From contig JAHYZB010000084.1 of the NCBI GenBank assembly GCA_019424645.1, positions 2,399 to 8,128 of the forward strand: a DNA stretch of 5,730 bases. The letters are read 5' to 3'. The position numbers were made by a program, and so were the translations under genes. The notes beneath the pieces were generated by a model. The model had not been told where the DNA came from and ran no database searches. It saw nothing but the letters and a program-made list of their open reading frames with translations. Every line of letters begins with the position of its first letter. The first letter of the stretch is position 1. Of this stretch, positions 1-5,692 are shown piece by piece. Source of the DNA: Oxalobacter formigenes (GTDB taxonomy: Bacteria; Pseudomonadota; Gammaproteobacteria; Burkholderiales; Burkholderiaceae_D).

Positions 1-999
1 AGGCGCCGCCAGCAACAGGGCTTTCAGATTCCTGGCAAAAACCGAAATGGCCTCTGCCTCCGCGTTCTCTCTCAAACCGGTCATCAATTCGGTTTCCAGA
101 TGGGTGGACAGGCGGACACGCCATGCCCACCGCACACATTCCAGCAACCATTTATCAGCTGGCCGGTTCCGGTTCTGGATATTGAAAGCCGCCGCTATTT
201 TCGCTTCGCAGGCATTGAACGGATCATCCCATCTCGGACGCTGTTCTTCTGAATCGAGCCTGATTTTCAGGTTCAGGATTTCTTCACGTCGTCCCCGAAG
301 CAAGGCGAGCAATCGGTGTGAAGCAATGGTTTTGATCGTTTCCTGATAATCGAAATAATCCGAAAAACGGATCCCTTCCTGCTCTTTTCCTTCAGCTACT
401 TTCGATTCGATGACACCATGTTCCTGAAGATAGGTCCTCAAGGCATTGATCAGGGAAGCCTCTTCCGAGAACTTTTCGATCAGAATCTGGCGTGCACCAT
501 CCAGTGCCGCCTTGATATCGGCTACCCCAGGATTGTCTCCATCCTCCGTACTGAAAGCAGGGCGCAGGTATTTCGCTGCTTCGACTTCAGGATCAAGTTC
601 AGGGTTTTTCAGCAATGCTTCAGCAAGCAAATCGAGCCCGGCTTCCGCGGCCATTTTCGCTTTGGTTCTGCGTTTTGGCCGATAAGGCAGGTAGATGTCC
701 TCAAGTTGCGACTTGTCTTTTGCGCCAGAAATCGCTGCAAGCAGAAGAGGGGTCATTTTTCCCTGATTTTCAATCGATTCGATAATGGCTGAACGACGCT
801 GTTCAAGTTCACGGAGATACACGAGGCGCTCCTGCAACTGGCGAAGTTGCACATCGTCCAAGCCACCTGTCGCTTCCTTGCGATAGCGTGCGATAAAAGG
901 CACTGTCGCCCCCTCATCCATCAAGGCGATAACCGCCTGAACCTGATGGACAGACACGGCCAGCTCACCGGCCAGACGTTGTTCAATTGATGCAAGCAT
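1..999 (-). CDS. tex: Tex, RNA-binding transcription accessory protein (N-terminal part, cut by window edge)
   Basis: The minus strand is open from ATG at 999 to base 1, giving 333 codons without a stop. The translation is unmistakably the N-terminal portion of Tex. It begins MLASIEQRLAGEL, carries the family signature DEGATVPFIARYRKEATGG at residues 28-46, then a leucine/arginine-rich helical stretch and LEDIYLPYRPKRRTK at about 99-113. Near the edge come HLETELM and the VFARNLKALLLAAP segment, which in Tex directly precedes the YqgF/RNase H-like domain. Tex is usually about 770-780 residues, so more than half (YqgF-like, HhH and S1 domains) lies outside the window. Family knowledge: Tex is a cytoplasmic nucleic-acid-binding protein linked to transcription and to expression of toxin or stress genes. 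ATG at 999 is chosen because its product aligns with family N-termini. No good Shine-Dalgarno precedes it (upstream bases read TAGAACAGCT). GTG at 1014 is an in-frame alternative adding five residues, also without one. Identity is near certain; the exact start is less so. Confidence 0.96.
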   Translation of the reverse strand, partial: MLASIEQRLAGELAVSVHQVQAVIALMDEGATVPFIARYRKEATGGLDDVQLRQLQERLVYLRELEQRRSAIIESIENQGKMTPLLLAAISGAKDKSQLEDIYLPYRPKRRTKAKMAAEAGLDLLAEALLKNPELDPEVEAAKYLRPAFSTEDGDNPGVADIKAALDGARQILIEKFSEEASLINALRTYLQEHGVIESKVAEGKEQEGIRFSDYFDYQETIKTIASHRLLALLRGRREEILNLKIRLDSEEQRPRWDDPFNACEAKIAAAFNIQNRNRPADKWLLECVRWAWRVRLSTHLETELMTGLRENAEAEAISVFARNLKALLLAAP

Positions 1000-1110
1000 A
1001 GCTGTTCTACACACAAAATAAAAACCGTGATGATACTCACTTCTGACGGATTCGCCATATACCGTAACAAATTGGTATCTGTTTATTCTGAAAAAGCAGG
1101 CCTAAATCAA

Positions 1111-1138
1111 TTGTTTTTACCGGATTACCCTTTAAATT
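1111..1138 (+). promoter_or_regulatory. Weak candidate promoter for the SNF2 gene
   Basis: TTGTTT (1111-1116) and TAAATT (1133-1138) are separated by 16 bases and resemble a weak sigma-70 promoter. If used, transcription would start near 1145 and the hairpin/T-tract at 1127-1196 would be only partly transcribed. A second possible -10, GATAAT at 1207-1212, lies closer to the gene but has only a poor -35 (TTCTTT, 1185-1190). Neither is strong and I cannot choose between them from sequence alone. Confidence 0.25.
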
Positions 1139-1200
1139 AAAAAACTGTCCCGTTGAAATGGATCAGTTTCTTAACGAAAAAGGGTTCTTTTTTTTTATTT
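1127..1200 (+). promoter_or_regulatory. Hairpin-forming leader with T-tract upstream of SNF2 gene (terminator-like)
   Basis: ACCCTTT (1127-1133) is perfectly complementary to AAAGGGT (1179-1185). Inside lies a second pair, AAACTG (1142-1147) with CAGTTT (1164-1169). The outer stem is followed almost at once by nine Ts (1188-1196) and then ATTT. An alternative fold pairs CGTT (1151-1154) with AACG (1173-1176) and GAAA (1155-1158) with TTTC (1167-1170); it shares bases with the AAACTG/CAGTTT stem, so the two folds exclude each other. The layout resembles an intrinsic terminator or attenuator, but the stems are A/T-rich and the outer loop is long. There is no upstream plus-strand gene for it to terminate. 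Confidence 0.3.
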
Positions 1201-1225
1201 ATAGAAGATAATGTATCTCTTTGGT

Positions 1226-1263
1226 AGAAGGTAAATGTGATTTTTGAGTGGCAATTGGTATGA
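1226..1263 (+). promoter_or_regulatory. Shine-Dalgarno and possible 8-codon upstream mini-ORF overlapping the SNF2 start
   Basis: The best Shine-Dalgarno in this leader is AGAAGG at 1226-1231. It lies 16 bases before GTG 1248 and 28 before ATG 1260, too far for either. It is well placed (5 bases) for GTG at 1237, which opens an eight-codon frame reading (M)IFEWQLV and ends at TGA 1261-1263. That stop overlaps ATG 1260 of the SNF2 frame as ATGA, the classic arrangement for translational coupling. It also sits 3 bases before ATG 1235, which is immediately followed by TGA. Whether either tiny frame is translated is inference. Confidence 0.3.
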
Positions 1264-4200
1264 TGAATTTCACGCTGAAAGACATTAAAAAACAGTTTGG
1301 GGAAAAGACATATTCTCTCGGGATGGAATACGTCCAGAAAAAACGCGTCCAGCAGATCCAGCGTTCCGGGAACCTGATCCGCTCACAGGTCAAGGATGCT
1401 TCCGGCCAGACATATCAGCAAAATACTTTCATAAAATCCACGACCGAAGGCATCCAGTTCCAGGGGACCTGTTCATGCCCGTTAATACTGAATTGCCATC
1501 ATGTTGCGGCAGTACTGATGACGATCGTCCAGAAAAACAATATCGTCACTAAAAATAAAAATGCGCCGACAGAAACGCCACTGTCGAACTGGATACAAAA
1601 ACTGTATTCCACGGTTTACCCGACATCACCTGATGCCTCCGCCAAAACGGAAATAACGGAACCCACGCAGCATCGGCTGCTTTTCATCCTGTCGCCGGAT
1701 CAGTCCGACAAACGATTGTTTCTCTGCATCTGCAAAGTCCGCTACAAACCGACAGGTGGCATTTCAACGATTGCACCTGTTACCGATATCGACAGTCTGC
1801 TGACAGAACGACCCGATTATTTTACCAAAGACGATGAACAACCGATCCGGCTTTTCATTGCGATGCGAGCCGGTTCGAACCTGCCCCTTCCCGGCACTAT
1901 TGAGCCAAAGGGCAGCATTGGCGCCCGGTTGTTGAAGATACTTGTTACCCAAAAACAGCTTTACTGGACAAACGCCTTGTCCGATATTGCAAAAGGACTT
2001 GTTTTTCCTTTGAAAGCATCTCCTGCAAGAGAAGCAAAACTCGACTGGGTTGAATCGGGTTCTTCAATGAAATTACGATGGCAGTTTGTACCTTCGACAG
2101 ATAAAGCCCGGAAATCTTCCCCGACAATTGACTACATCCTGCCAACTGAGCCAGCCTGGTACATGGAAAACCTCTCTTGCGGCGAGTTGATTCTGCCGTC
2201 CGATTTTCCTGTTTTTTCGATTAGCGAAATTCAGGATCTGATCGCCCAGTCTCCTGCCATATCGATAAAGGATAAAAAAACCGTCTCACGGCTTCTGGCT
2301 GAAAAAGGCATCGAAGATATTGTGCCGCAACCGGAACAACTTAAAGAAAACGTTCTGGAAAATATCGTTCCCAAACCGATTCTTTATCTGGGTAGCAAAC
2401 CACATTTCTATAGCGAAACGGAAGCCCCCGTCTGGTTCGATTATGCCCAGCTGAAATTCGATTATGACGGCCAGATTGTGTTTCTCGACTCTGCCCTCCC
2501 GATTATCCGGCAAATCAATGAAAATGAAATCGAGAGAATTGTGCGGGACATTGGAGACGAGACAGCAATATTCGAACTACTGAAGTCCTTCGGTTTCCAT
2601 TCGGAAAACGGTTTATCCACTCCGGTGGCGAATATCCCCGGTGCCATCAGTATGAACTCTTCAACCGACTGGCTGCATTTCACGCAGGGAGAAATGCGGG
2701 CGCTGGAAGAAAATGGCTGGAAAATCGAAAAGTCGACCGATTACCGTTATGATCTGCAAAACATCGAAAAGTGGTATGCCAGCATTACGGAAAACGATGA
2801 AGATCTCGACAAGGACTGGTTCAATCTGGAACTCGGAATCGTCGTTAATCAAAAGCATTTCTCTGTATTTCCATTGTTGTTGCCCCTGATCCAGAAATAT
2901 CCGGACACGTTCGATTACAAAAAACTGGATGAACAACCAGACACGGATTCGGTACTGGCGACACTGCCCAACAACAACAGGGTCGCCCTTCCATGGAAAA
3001 TGATCCGCCCGATCCTGCGCATTCTGGGTGAGCTTTATTATCTGGAACAGTCGAAACCGGCTATTTCGCTTCATCGTCTCGATTCCGCACGTCTCGCCGA
3101 ACTGGACAAGAGTTTACCCCTGCAATGGATCAATGGTTCGGCATTGCTGGGAATGGGGAAAAAACTGCTCGCATTCAATGGCGTCAAAATCGTCGACCCG
3201 CCAAAAACATTGAAAGCGACCTTGCGCGATTATCAGACCGAAGGTCTTTCATGGATGCAATTTTTGCGCGAGTACCATCTGGCAGGCATTCTGGCTGATG
3301 ATATGGGTCTTGGAAAAACGCTTCAGACGCTTTCACATATTCTTCTTGAAAAGGAAGCCGGACGCCTGACAAAACCGGCATTGATCGTTGCACCGACCAG
3401 CCTGATGAGTAACTGGCAGGACGAGGCCAGCCGCTTCACTCCCGGATTGAAAGTCCTCCTGCTTCAGGGAAAAGAAAGGGCAAAGTATTTTGCCGAGATC
3501 GAAAACGCCGATATTGTCCTGACAACGTACGCCTTGTTGCCAAGGGACGAAGAAATTCTCCTGAAACATGAATTTCACCTGCTGATTCTGGATGAGTCGC
3601 AGTACATCAAGAATATCCGTTCAAAAGCGACACAGATCGCTTCCGTACTGAAAGCACAACACAAGCTGTGCCTGACCGGCACACCTCTGGAAAACCATCT
3701 GGGTGAGCTCTGGTCCCAATTCCATTTCCTGCTCCCGGGCCTTTTGGGAAATGAAAAAACGTTCAATAGCGAATTCAGGCATTCCATCGAAAGAAACGGC
3801 GATGAAGGCAAGCAGGAATTGCTGAACCGGCGTATCAAGCCGTTCCTGTTGAGAAGAACCAAAGACAAGGTTGCCCGCGAATTGCCGATGAAAACGGAAA
3901 TGGTTCGCTATGTCGAACTGACGAATACCCAGCGGCAGACCTATGAGTCCGTCCGTGAACTGATGGATAAAAAAGTTCAGGAAGAAATCGCCAAACTGGG
4001 TATCGCTCACTGTCAGATTCTTATTCTTGAGGCTCTTCTCAAGCTGCGTCAGGTTTGCTGTGACCCCCGTCTTTTAAGAGGGGCTGCAAAAAAAGCCAAT
4101 ACTTCTTCAGCCAAGCTGAACGAACTGATGGAGATGCTGGATGAACTCCTTCTGGAAAAAAGGCATATTCTCGTTTTCTCGCAGTTCACAAGCATGCTGA

Positions 4201-4640
4201 GCCTTATCGAAGCCGAGCTGAATAACAGGAGCATTCCTTATGAAATCCTGACGGGAGACACAACAGACCGCGCCTCAGCCATACGCAATTTCCAGGAAGG
4301 GAAAGTATCCATTTTCCTGATCAGCCTGAAAGCTGGGGGCGTAGGCCTGAACCTGACGGCGGCAGATACGGTCATTCATTACGATCCATGGTGGAATCCG
4401 GCCGTGGAAAATCAGGCAACAGACCGGGCATGGCGAATCGGACAGGATAAACCGGTCTTCGTTTACAAACTGATCGCAAAAGGCACACTGGAAGAAAAAA
4501 TCCAGGAACTTCAACAGCGAAAGGCGGATCTTGCGACTGCCATGCTGTCTTCCGGACAGGCTCAGCATGTCCAGATCACTCCGGAAGACCTTCAATCGAT
4601 TTTCCGGCCACTGGAAGAAGTCGATATGTCTGAAGAATAG
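1260..4640 (+). CDS. SNF2-family ATP-dependent DNA translocase with SWIM zinc finger
   Basis: A complete SNF2 (Swi2/Snf2) superfamily-2 ATPase of about 1126 residues. Numbering here counts from GTG 1248, which opens the frame four codons upstream. A SWIM zinc-binding motif (CxC...CxH) is visible as C75, C77, C83 and H85. A long, poorly conserved region of about 550 residues follows; its WFNLELGIVV segment resembles the part that precedes the motor in other bacterial SNF2 proteins. The motor starts near 659 (LRDYQTEG). It has Walker A DDMGLGKT (K690), motif Ia IVAPTSL (713-719), Walker B DESQ (782-785), motif III LTGTP (809-813), motif IV ILVFSQF (974-980), motif V SLKAGGVGLNL (1026-1036) and motif VI DRAWRIGQ (1059-1066). 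All catalytic residues look intact. Family knowledge: such enzymes translocate on duplex DNA and remodel protein-DNA complexes (compare RapA/HepA) rather than unwinding strands; the cellular role of SWIM-SNF2 proteins is not established. I prefer ATG 1260 (or 1263) because GAGTGG at 1246-1251 is a fair Shine-Dalgarno for it. The gene stands alone, divergent from tex and convergent with dps. Confidence 0.95.
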   Translation: MMNFTLKDIKKQFGEKTYSLGMEYVQKKRVQQIQRSGNLIRSQVKDASGQTYQQNTFIKSTTEGIQFQGTCSCPLILNCHHVAAVLMTIVQKNNIVTKNKNAPTETPLSNWIQKLYSTVYPTSPDASAKTEITEPTQHRLLFILSPDQSDKRLFLCICKVRYKPTGGISTIAPVTDIDSLLTERPDYFTKDDEQPIRLFIAMRAGSNLPLPGTIEPKGSIGARLLKILVTQKQLYWTNALSDIAKGLVFPLKASPAREAKLDWVESGSSMKLRWQFVPSTDKARKSSPTIDYILPTEPAWYMENLSCGELILPSDFPVFSISEIQDLIAQSPAISIKDKKTVSRLLAEKGIEDIVPQPEQLKENVLENIVPKPILYLGSKPHFYSETEAPVWFDYAQLKFDYDGQIVFLDSALPIIRQINENEIERIVRDIGDETAIFELLKSFGFHSENGLSTPVANIPGAISMNSSTDWLHFTQGEMRALEENGWKIEKSTDYRYDLQNIEKWYASITENDEDLDKDWFNLELGIVVNQKHFSVFPLLLPLIQKYPDTFDYKKLDEQPDTDSVLATLPNNNRVALPWKMIRPILRILGELYYLEQSKPAISLHRLDSARLAELDKSLPLQWINGSALLGMGKKLLAFNGVKIVDPPKTLKATLRDYQTEGLSWMQFLREYHLAGILADDMGLGKTLQTLSHILLEKEAGRLTKPALIVAPTSLMSNWQDEASRFTPGLKVLLLQGKERAKYFAEIENADIVLTTYALLPRDEEILLKHEFHLLILDESQYIKNIRSKATQIASVLKAQHKLCLTGTPLENHLGELWSQFHFLLPGLLGNEKTFNSEFRHSIERNGDEGKQELLNRRIKPFLLRRTKDKVARELPMKTEMVRYVELTNTQRQTYESVRELMDKKVQEEIAKLGIAHCQILILEALLKLRQVCCDPRLLRGAAKKANTSSAKLNELMEMLDELLLEKRHILVFSQFTSMLSLIEAELNNRSIPYEILTGDTTDRASAIRNFQEGKVSIFLISLKAGGVGLNLTAADTVIHYDPWWNPAVENQATDRAWRIGQDKPVFVYKLIAKGTLEEKIQELQQRKADLATAMLSSGQAQHVQITPEDLQSIFRPLEEVDMSEE

Positions 4641-4649
4641 GCAAAGAAA

Positions 4650-4690
4650 AACGCCTTGCCATTTTGATATGGCAAGGCGTTCTTTTTTCT
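4650..4690. terminator. Strong, probably bidirectional intrinsic terminator
   Basis: ACGCCTTGCC (4651-4660) and GGCAAGGCGT (4671-4680) form a perfect GC-rich stem. It extends by one A-T pair outward (4650/4681) and two inward, leaving a six-base loop. On the plus strand the stem is followed by TCTTTTTTCT, terminating the SNF2 gene ten bases after its stop. On the minus strand the A-rich run at 4643-4650 becomes a U-rich tail, so the same hairpin can end dps transcripts, whose stop codon lies at 4699-4701. One shared terminator for two convergent genes fits the 58-base gap. Confidence 0.93.
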
Positions 4691-4698
4691 GGTGCAAA

Positions 4699-5223
4699 TT
4701 ACTTCTTCTTGCGCTTTGCAGCAGCTGTAACGACTGGCGCACTGCCGTTTTCCAGCAAGCTTCTCAGCATCCATGCATTCTTTTCATGAATCTGCAGACG
4801 CTGGGTCAACAGATCCAGTGTCGGCTGATCGTTGGCCTTGTCGGCAATTTCAAGCACTTCACGGGCGGTACGGGTTACCGTCTGGGAACCGATAATAACA
4901 TCACGGATCATGTCTTCCGCAGCAGGAATGCCCTCCGTTTCCTTGATGGAGGACAGTTTTGCAAAATCTTTCATCGTTCCCGGTGCCGGAAAACCGAGTG
5001 AGCGGATACGTTCAGCGATTTCATCCAGTGCATTCCACAATTCGGTGTACTGATCCATGAACATGACATGCAAGGTCTGGAACATGGGACCGGTAACGTT
5101 CCAGTGATAGTTGTGGGTCTTCAGGTACAGGAAAAAACTGTCAGCCAGCATACGGGACAAACCGTTGCTGATGGCTTCTCTGTCTTTGTCACTAATTCCG
5201 ATTTCAATTCCAGGGATATTCAT
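4699..5223 (-). CDS. dps: Dps-family DNA-binding ferritin-like protein
   Basis: A complete 174-residue protein of the Dps/ferritin-like family. The signature KTHNYHWNVTGPMFQTLH is at residues 35-52. The inter-subunit ferroxidase ligands are present with family spacing: H40, H52, D67 and E71 match the H-x11-H-x14-D-x3-E pattern of E. coli Dps (H51, H63, D78, E82). W41 follows the first histidine as usual. Family knowledge: twelve subunits form a hollow shell that oxidises Fe(II) using hydrogen peroxide, stores the iron, and in many cases coats DNA during stress or starvation. The C-terminus ends AAAKRKKK, a flexible basic tail. E. coli carries its DNA-binding lysines at the N-terminus, so DNA binding through the C-terminal tail is a reasonable inference here. 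The start is firm: AAGGAG (5236-5231) lies seven bases before ATG 5223. The gene is monocistronic by layout, convergent with the SNF2 gene and sharing its terminator. Confidence 0.97.
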   Translation of the reverse strand: MNIPGIEIGISDKDREAISNGLSRMLADSFFLYLKTHNYHWNVTGPMFQTLHVMFMDQYTELWNALDEIAERIRSLGFPAPGTMKDFAKLSSIKETEGIPAAEDMIRDVIIGSQTVTRTAREVLEIADKANDQPTLDLLTQRLQIHEKNAWMLRSLLENGSAPVVTAAAKRKKK

Positions 5224-5230
5224 TATCTTT

Positions 5231-5236
5231 CTCCTT
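5231..5236 (-). promoter_or_regulatory. Ribosome binding site of dps
   Basis: The minus strand reads AAGGAG, a near-perfect Shine-Dalgarno, seven bases before the ATG at 5223. It fixes the dps start and suggests efficient translation, as expected for an abundant stress protein. It contrasts with tex and the SNF2 gene, whose starts have weak or misplaced sites. Confidence 0.85.
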
Positions 5237-5247
5237 CGTTATCAGAT

Positions 5248-5264
5248 TGATTTCCAGGAAATCA
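5248..5264. promoter_or_regulatory. Perfect 8-bp dyad in the dps leader (operator candidate)
   Basis: TGATTTCC and GGAAATCA flank a single central A, giving a perfect 17-base palindrome. It lies between the candidate -10 of dps (5284-5279) and its Shine-Dalgarno, around +8 to +24 of the predicted transcript. That is a typical place for a repressor operator. Its TTTCCAG core recurs as both arms of the dyad at 5393-5411. The regulator is unknown; it does not match the OxyR ATAG-N7-CTAT pattern. Confidence 0.45.
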
Positions 5265-5278
5265 TATTTTTTGGACTG

Positions 5279-5308
5279 AATATATCAGCGTGACAAGTCG
5301 CTTCACTT
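5279..5308 (-). promoter_or_regulatory. Candidate dps promoter
   Basis: On the minus strand TATATT (5284-5279) is a plausible -10 element, with AAGTGA (5308-5303) 18 bases upstream as a poor -35. Transcription would start near 5272, giving a leader of about 48 bases. A weak -35 would suit a promoter that needs an activator or an alternative sigma factor, as dps promoters often do. A second candidate pair, TTACAA (5348-5343) and GATATT (5325-5320) with 17-base spacing, is possible. Confidence 0.3.
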
Positions 5309-5321
5309 GCTGAAGCAGCAA
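5300..5321. promoter_or_regulatory. Two overlapping inverted repeats at the dps -35 region
   Basis: GCTTCA (5300-5305) pairs with TGAAGC (5311-5316) across five bases. TTGCTG (5307-5312) pairs with CAGCAA (5316-5321) across three. The two perfect 6-bp dyads overlap and cover the predicted -35 region of dps, where a regulator would act. They could also be alternative hairpins if transcribed from a more distant promoter. Short dyads like these can arise by chance, so the call is tentative. Confidence 0.3.
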
Positions 5322-5392
5322 TATCATTTTGATTTTGAAATATTGTAACGTTATTTCACAAATTGTTATGTCCGGCAACTTTTTTCAAATCA

Positions 5393-5411
5393 CTGGAAAT
5401 TGGCTTTCCAG
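5393..5411. repeat. Inverted repeat CTGGAAA-N5-TTTCCAG
   Basis: A perfect 7-bp inverted repeat with a five-base spacer. Each arm carries the same heptamer, TTTCCAG, that forms the core of the palindrome at 5248-5264, about 150 bases nearer dps. Two sites with shared half-sites on one promoter region suggest a common DNA-binding protein, possibly by looping. No T-tract follows, so it is not a terminator. Confidence 0.4.
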
Positions 5412-5440
5412 ATTCTGCCGAAACATCAAGAAAACAATAA

Positions 5441-5464
5441 TAAATCATTGTTATCAATGATTTA
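5441..5464. repeat. Perfect 10-bp inverted repeat with 4-base spacer
   Basis: Arms TAAATCATTG (5441-5450) and CAATGATTTA (5455-5464) are perfectly complementary around TTAT. It is the longest dyad in the spacer and lies almost exactly midway between the dps and panE-like start codons. Lacking GC pairs and a T-tract, it is a poor terminator and more likely a protein-binding site. It contains the IHF-consensus match listed next. Confidence 0.5.
5452..5464 (+). promoter_or_regulatory. IHF consensus match
   Basis: TATCAATGATTTA fits the IHF consensus WATCAA-N4-TTR at every defined position, and an A-rich stretch (about 5428-5444) precedes it, as at the strongest IHF sites. IHF is known to help activate dps in E. 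coli, so a site upstream of this dps is plausible. The consensus is short and A/T-rich, so chance matches in such DNA are common. Confidence 0.35.
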
Positions 5465-5519
5465 AACGAATTCAGCTACACGACAGATTGAATATTCTAT
5501 ACCAGAGCCGAACCCTGCT

Positions 5520-5550
5520 AAAAATAATTTTCAAAAAAAATTTCATTTTT
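5520..5550. promoter_or_regulatory. A-tract/T-tract cluster, possible bent DNA
   Basis: Runs of A (5520-5524), T (5528-5531), eight A (5533-5540) and five T (5546-5550) follow one another at roughly 7-11 base spacing, close to helical phase. Such clusters often bend DNA, act as UP elements, or bind nucleoid proteins. It lies upstream of the candidate panE-like promoter. This is inference from composition only. Confidence 0.3.
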
Positions 5551-5596
5551 CTTTCAATTAGCTACTGAATTTACGAAAATTTACTGATTTTCACCT

Positions 5597-5602
5597 TATA
5601 CT
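5597..5602 (+). promoter_or_regulatory. Candidate -10 element for the panE-like gene
   Basis: TATACT matches the sigma-70 -10 consensus at five of six positions. No good -35 sits 16-18 bases upstream; the nearest TTACGA (5571-5576) is 20 bases away. Use would give a start near 5609 and a leader of about 85 bases. Confidence 0.3.
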
Positions 5603-5692
5603 TATTCTTCATACATACAGATATTTGTTTTTCCATCTAAAAGGCCATTAAAACCAGCCTGTTTGGTGACGACTGTTTAAAAGGGAAAGAAC

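Larger units (their letters stand above)
1000..1259. other. Divergent AT-rich spacer between tex and the SNF2 gene
   Basis: This spacer must hold the promoters of two genes transcribed away from each other. No reading frame here resembles a protein. On the tex side I see no convincing -35/-10 pair; one small dyad, ATACC (1059-1063) and GGTAT (1074-1078) ten bases apart, could be an operator but is short enough to be chance. The SNF2 side contains the weak promoter, the hairpin/T-tract and the mini-ORF listed separately. The bases are A/T-rich relative to the flanking genes, as expected of a control region. Confidence 0.7.
5224..5692. other. Long AT-rich divergent control region between dps and panE-like gene
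   Basis: About 470 bases without a credible gene. The longest tempting small frame (5368-5460, 30 codons) has no ribosome site and no family resemblance. The region is rich in dyad symmetry on the dps side (5248-5264, 5300-5321, 5393-5411, 5441-5464) and in A- and T-tracts on the panE side (about 5520-5560). It must contain at least two divergent promoters; candidates are listed separately. A small RNA cannot be excluded, but I see no GC-rich hairpin followed by a T-tract that would end one. Confidence 0.7.

Noticed and set aside
47..792. Plus-strand open frames opposite tex (47-346, 418-792, 446-685)
   Set aside because: They lie antisense to the clearly conserved Tex coding frame, have low-complexity, Ser/Arg/Phe-rich translations and no recognisable domain.
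1199..1393. Minus-strand 64-codon frame across the SNF2 start
   Set aside because: It is mostly the reverse of the SNF2 N-terminal coding region; the product resembles no family and there is no supporting ribosome site.
4275..4742. Minus-strand 155-codon frame opposite the SNF2 C-terminal region
   Set aside because: It is antisense to motifs V and VI of the SNF2 protein and reads through the terminator; a shadow frame.
4531..5001. Plus-strand 156-codon frame spanning the SNF2 end and dps
   Set aside because: It overlaps the 3' end of the SNF2 gene in another frame, runs through the terminator and is antisense to dps; its translation is not protein-like.
1067..5369. Near-identical 12-mers ACAAATTGGTAT (1067-1078) and ACAAATTGTTAT (5358-5369) in the two spacers
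   Set aside because: A single 11/12 match between A/T-rich spacers is within chance, and only the first lies in a dyad.
5368..5460. Thirty-codon plus-strand frame in the dps/panE spacer
   Set aside because: No Shine-Dalgarno, no family resemblance, and it overlaps two dyad elements that explain the sequence better.
5224..5692. OxyR or Fur box upstream of dps
   Set aside because: I looked for ATAG-N7-CTAT tandem sites and the GATAATGATAATCATTATC-type Fur box and found no acceptable match to either.
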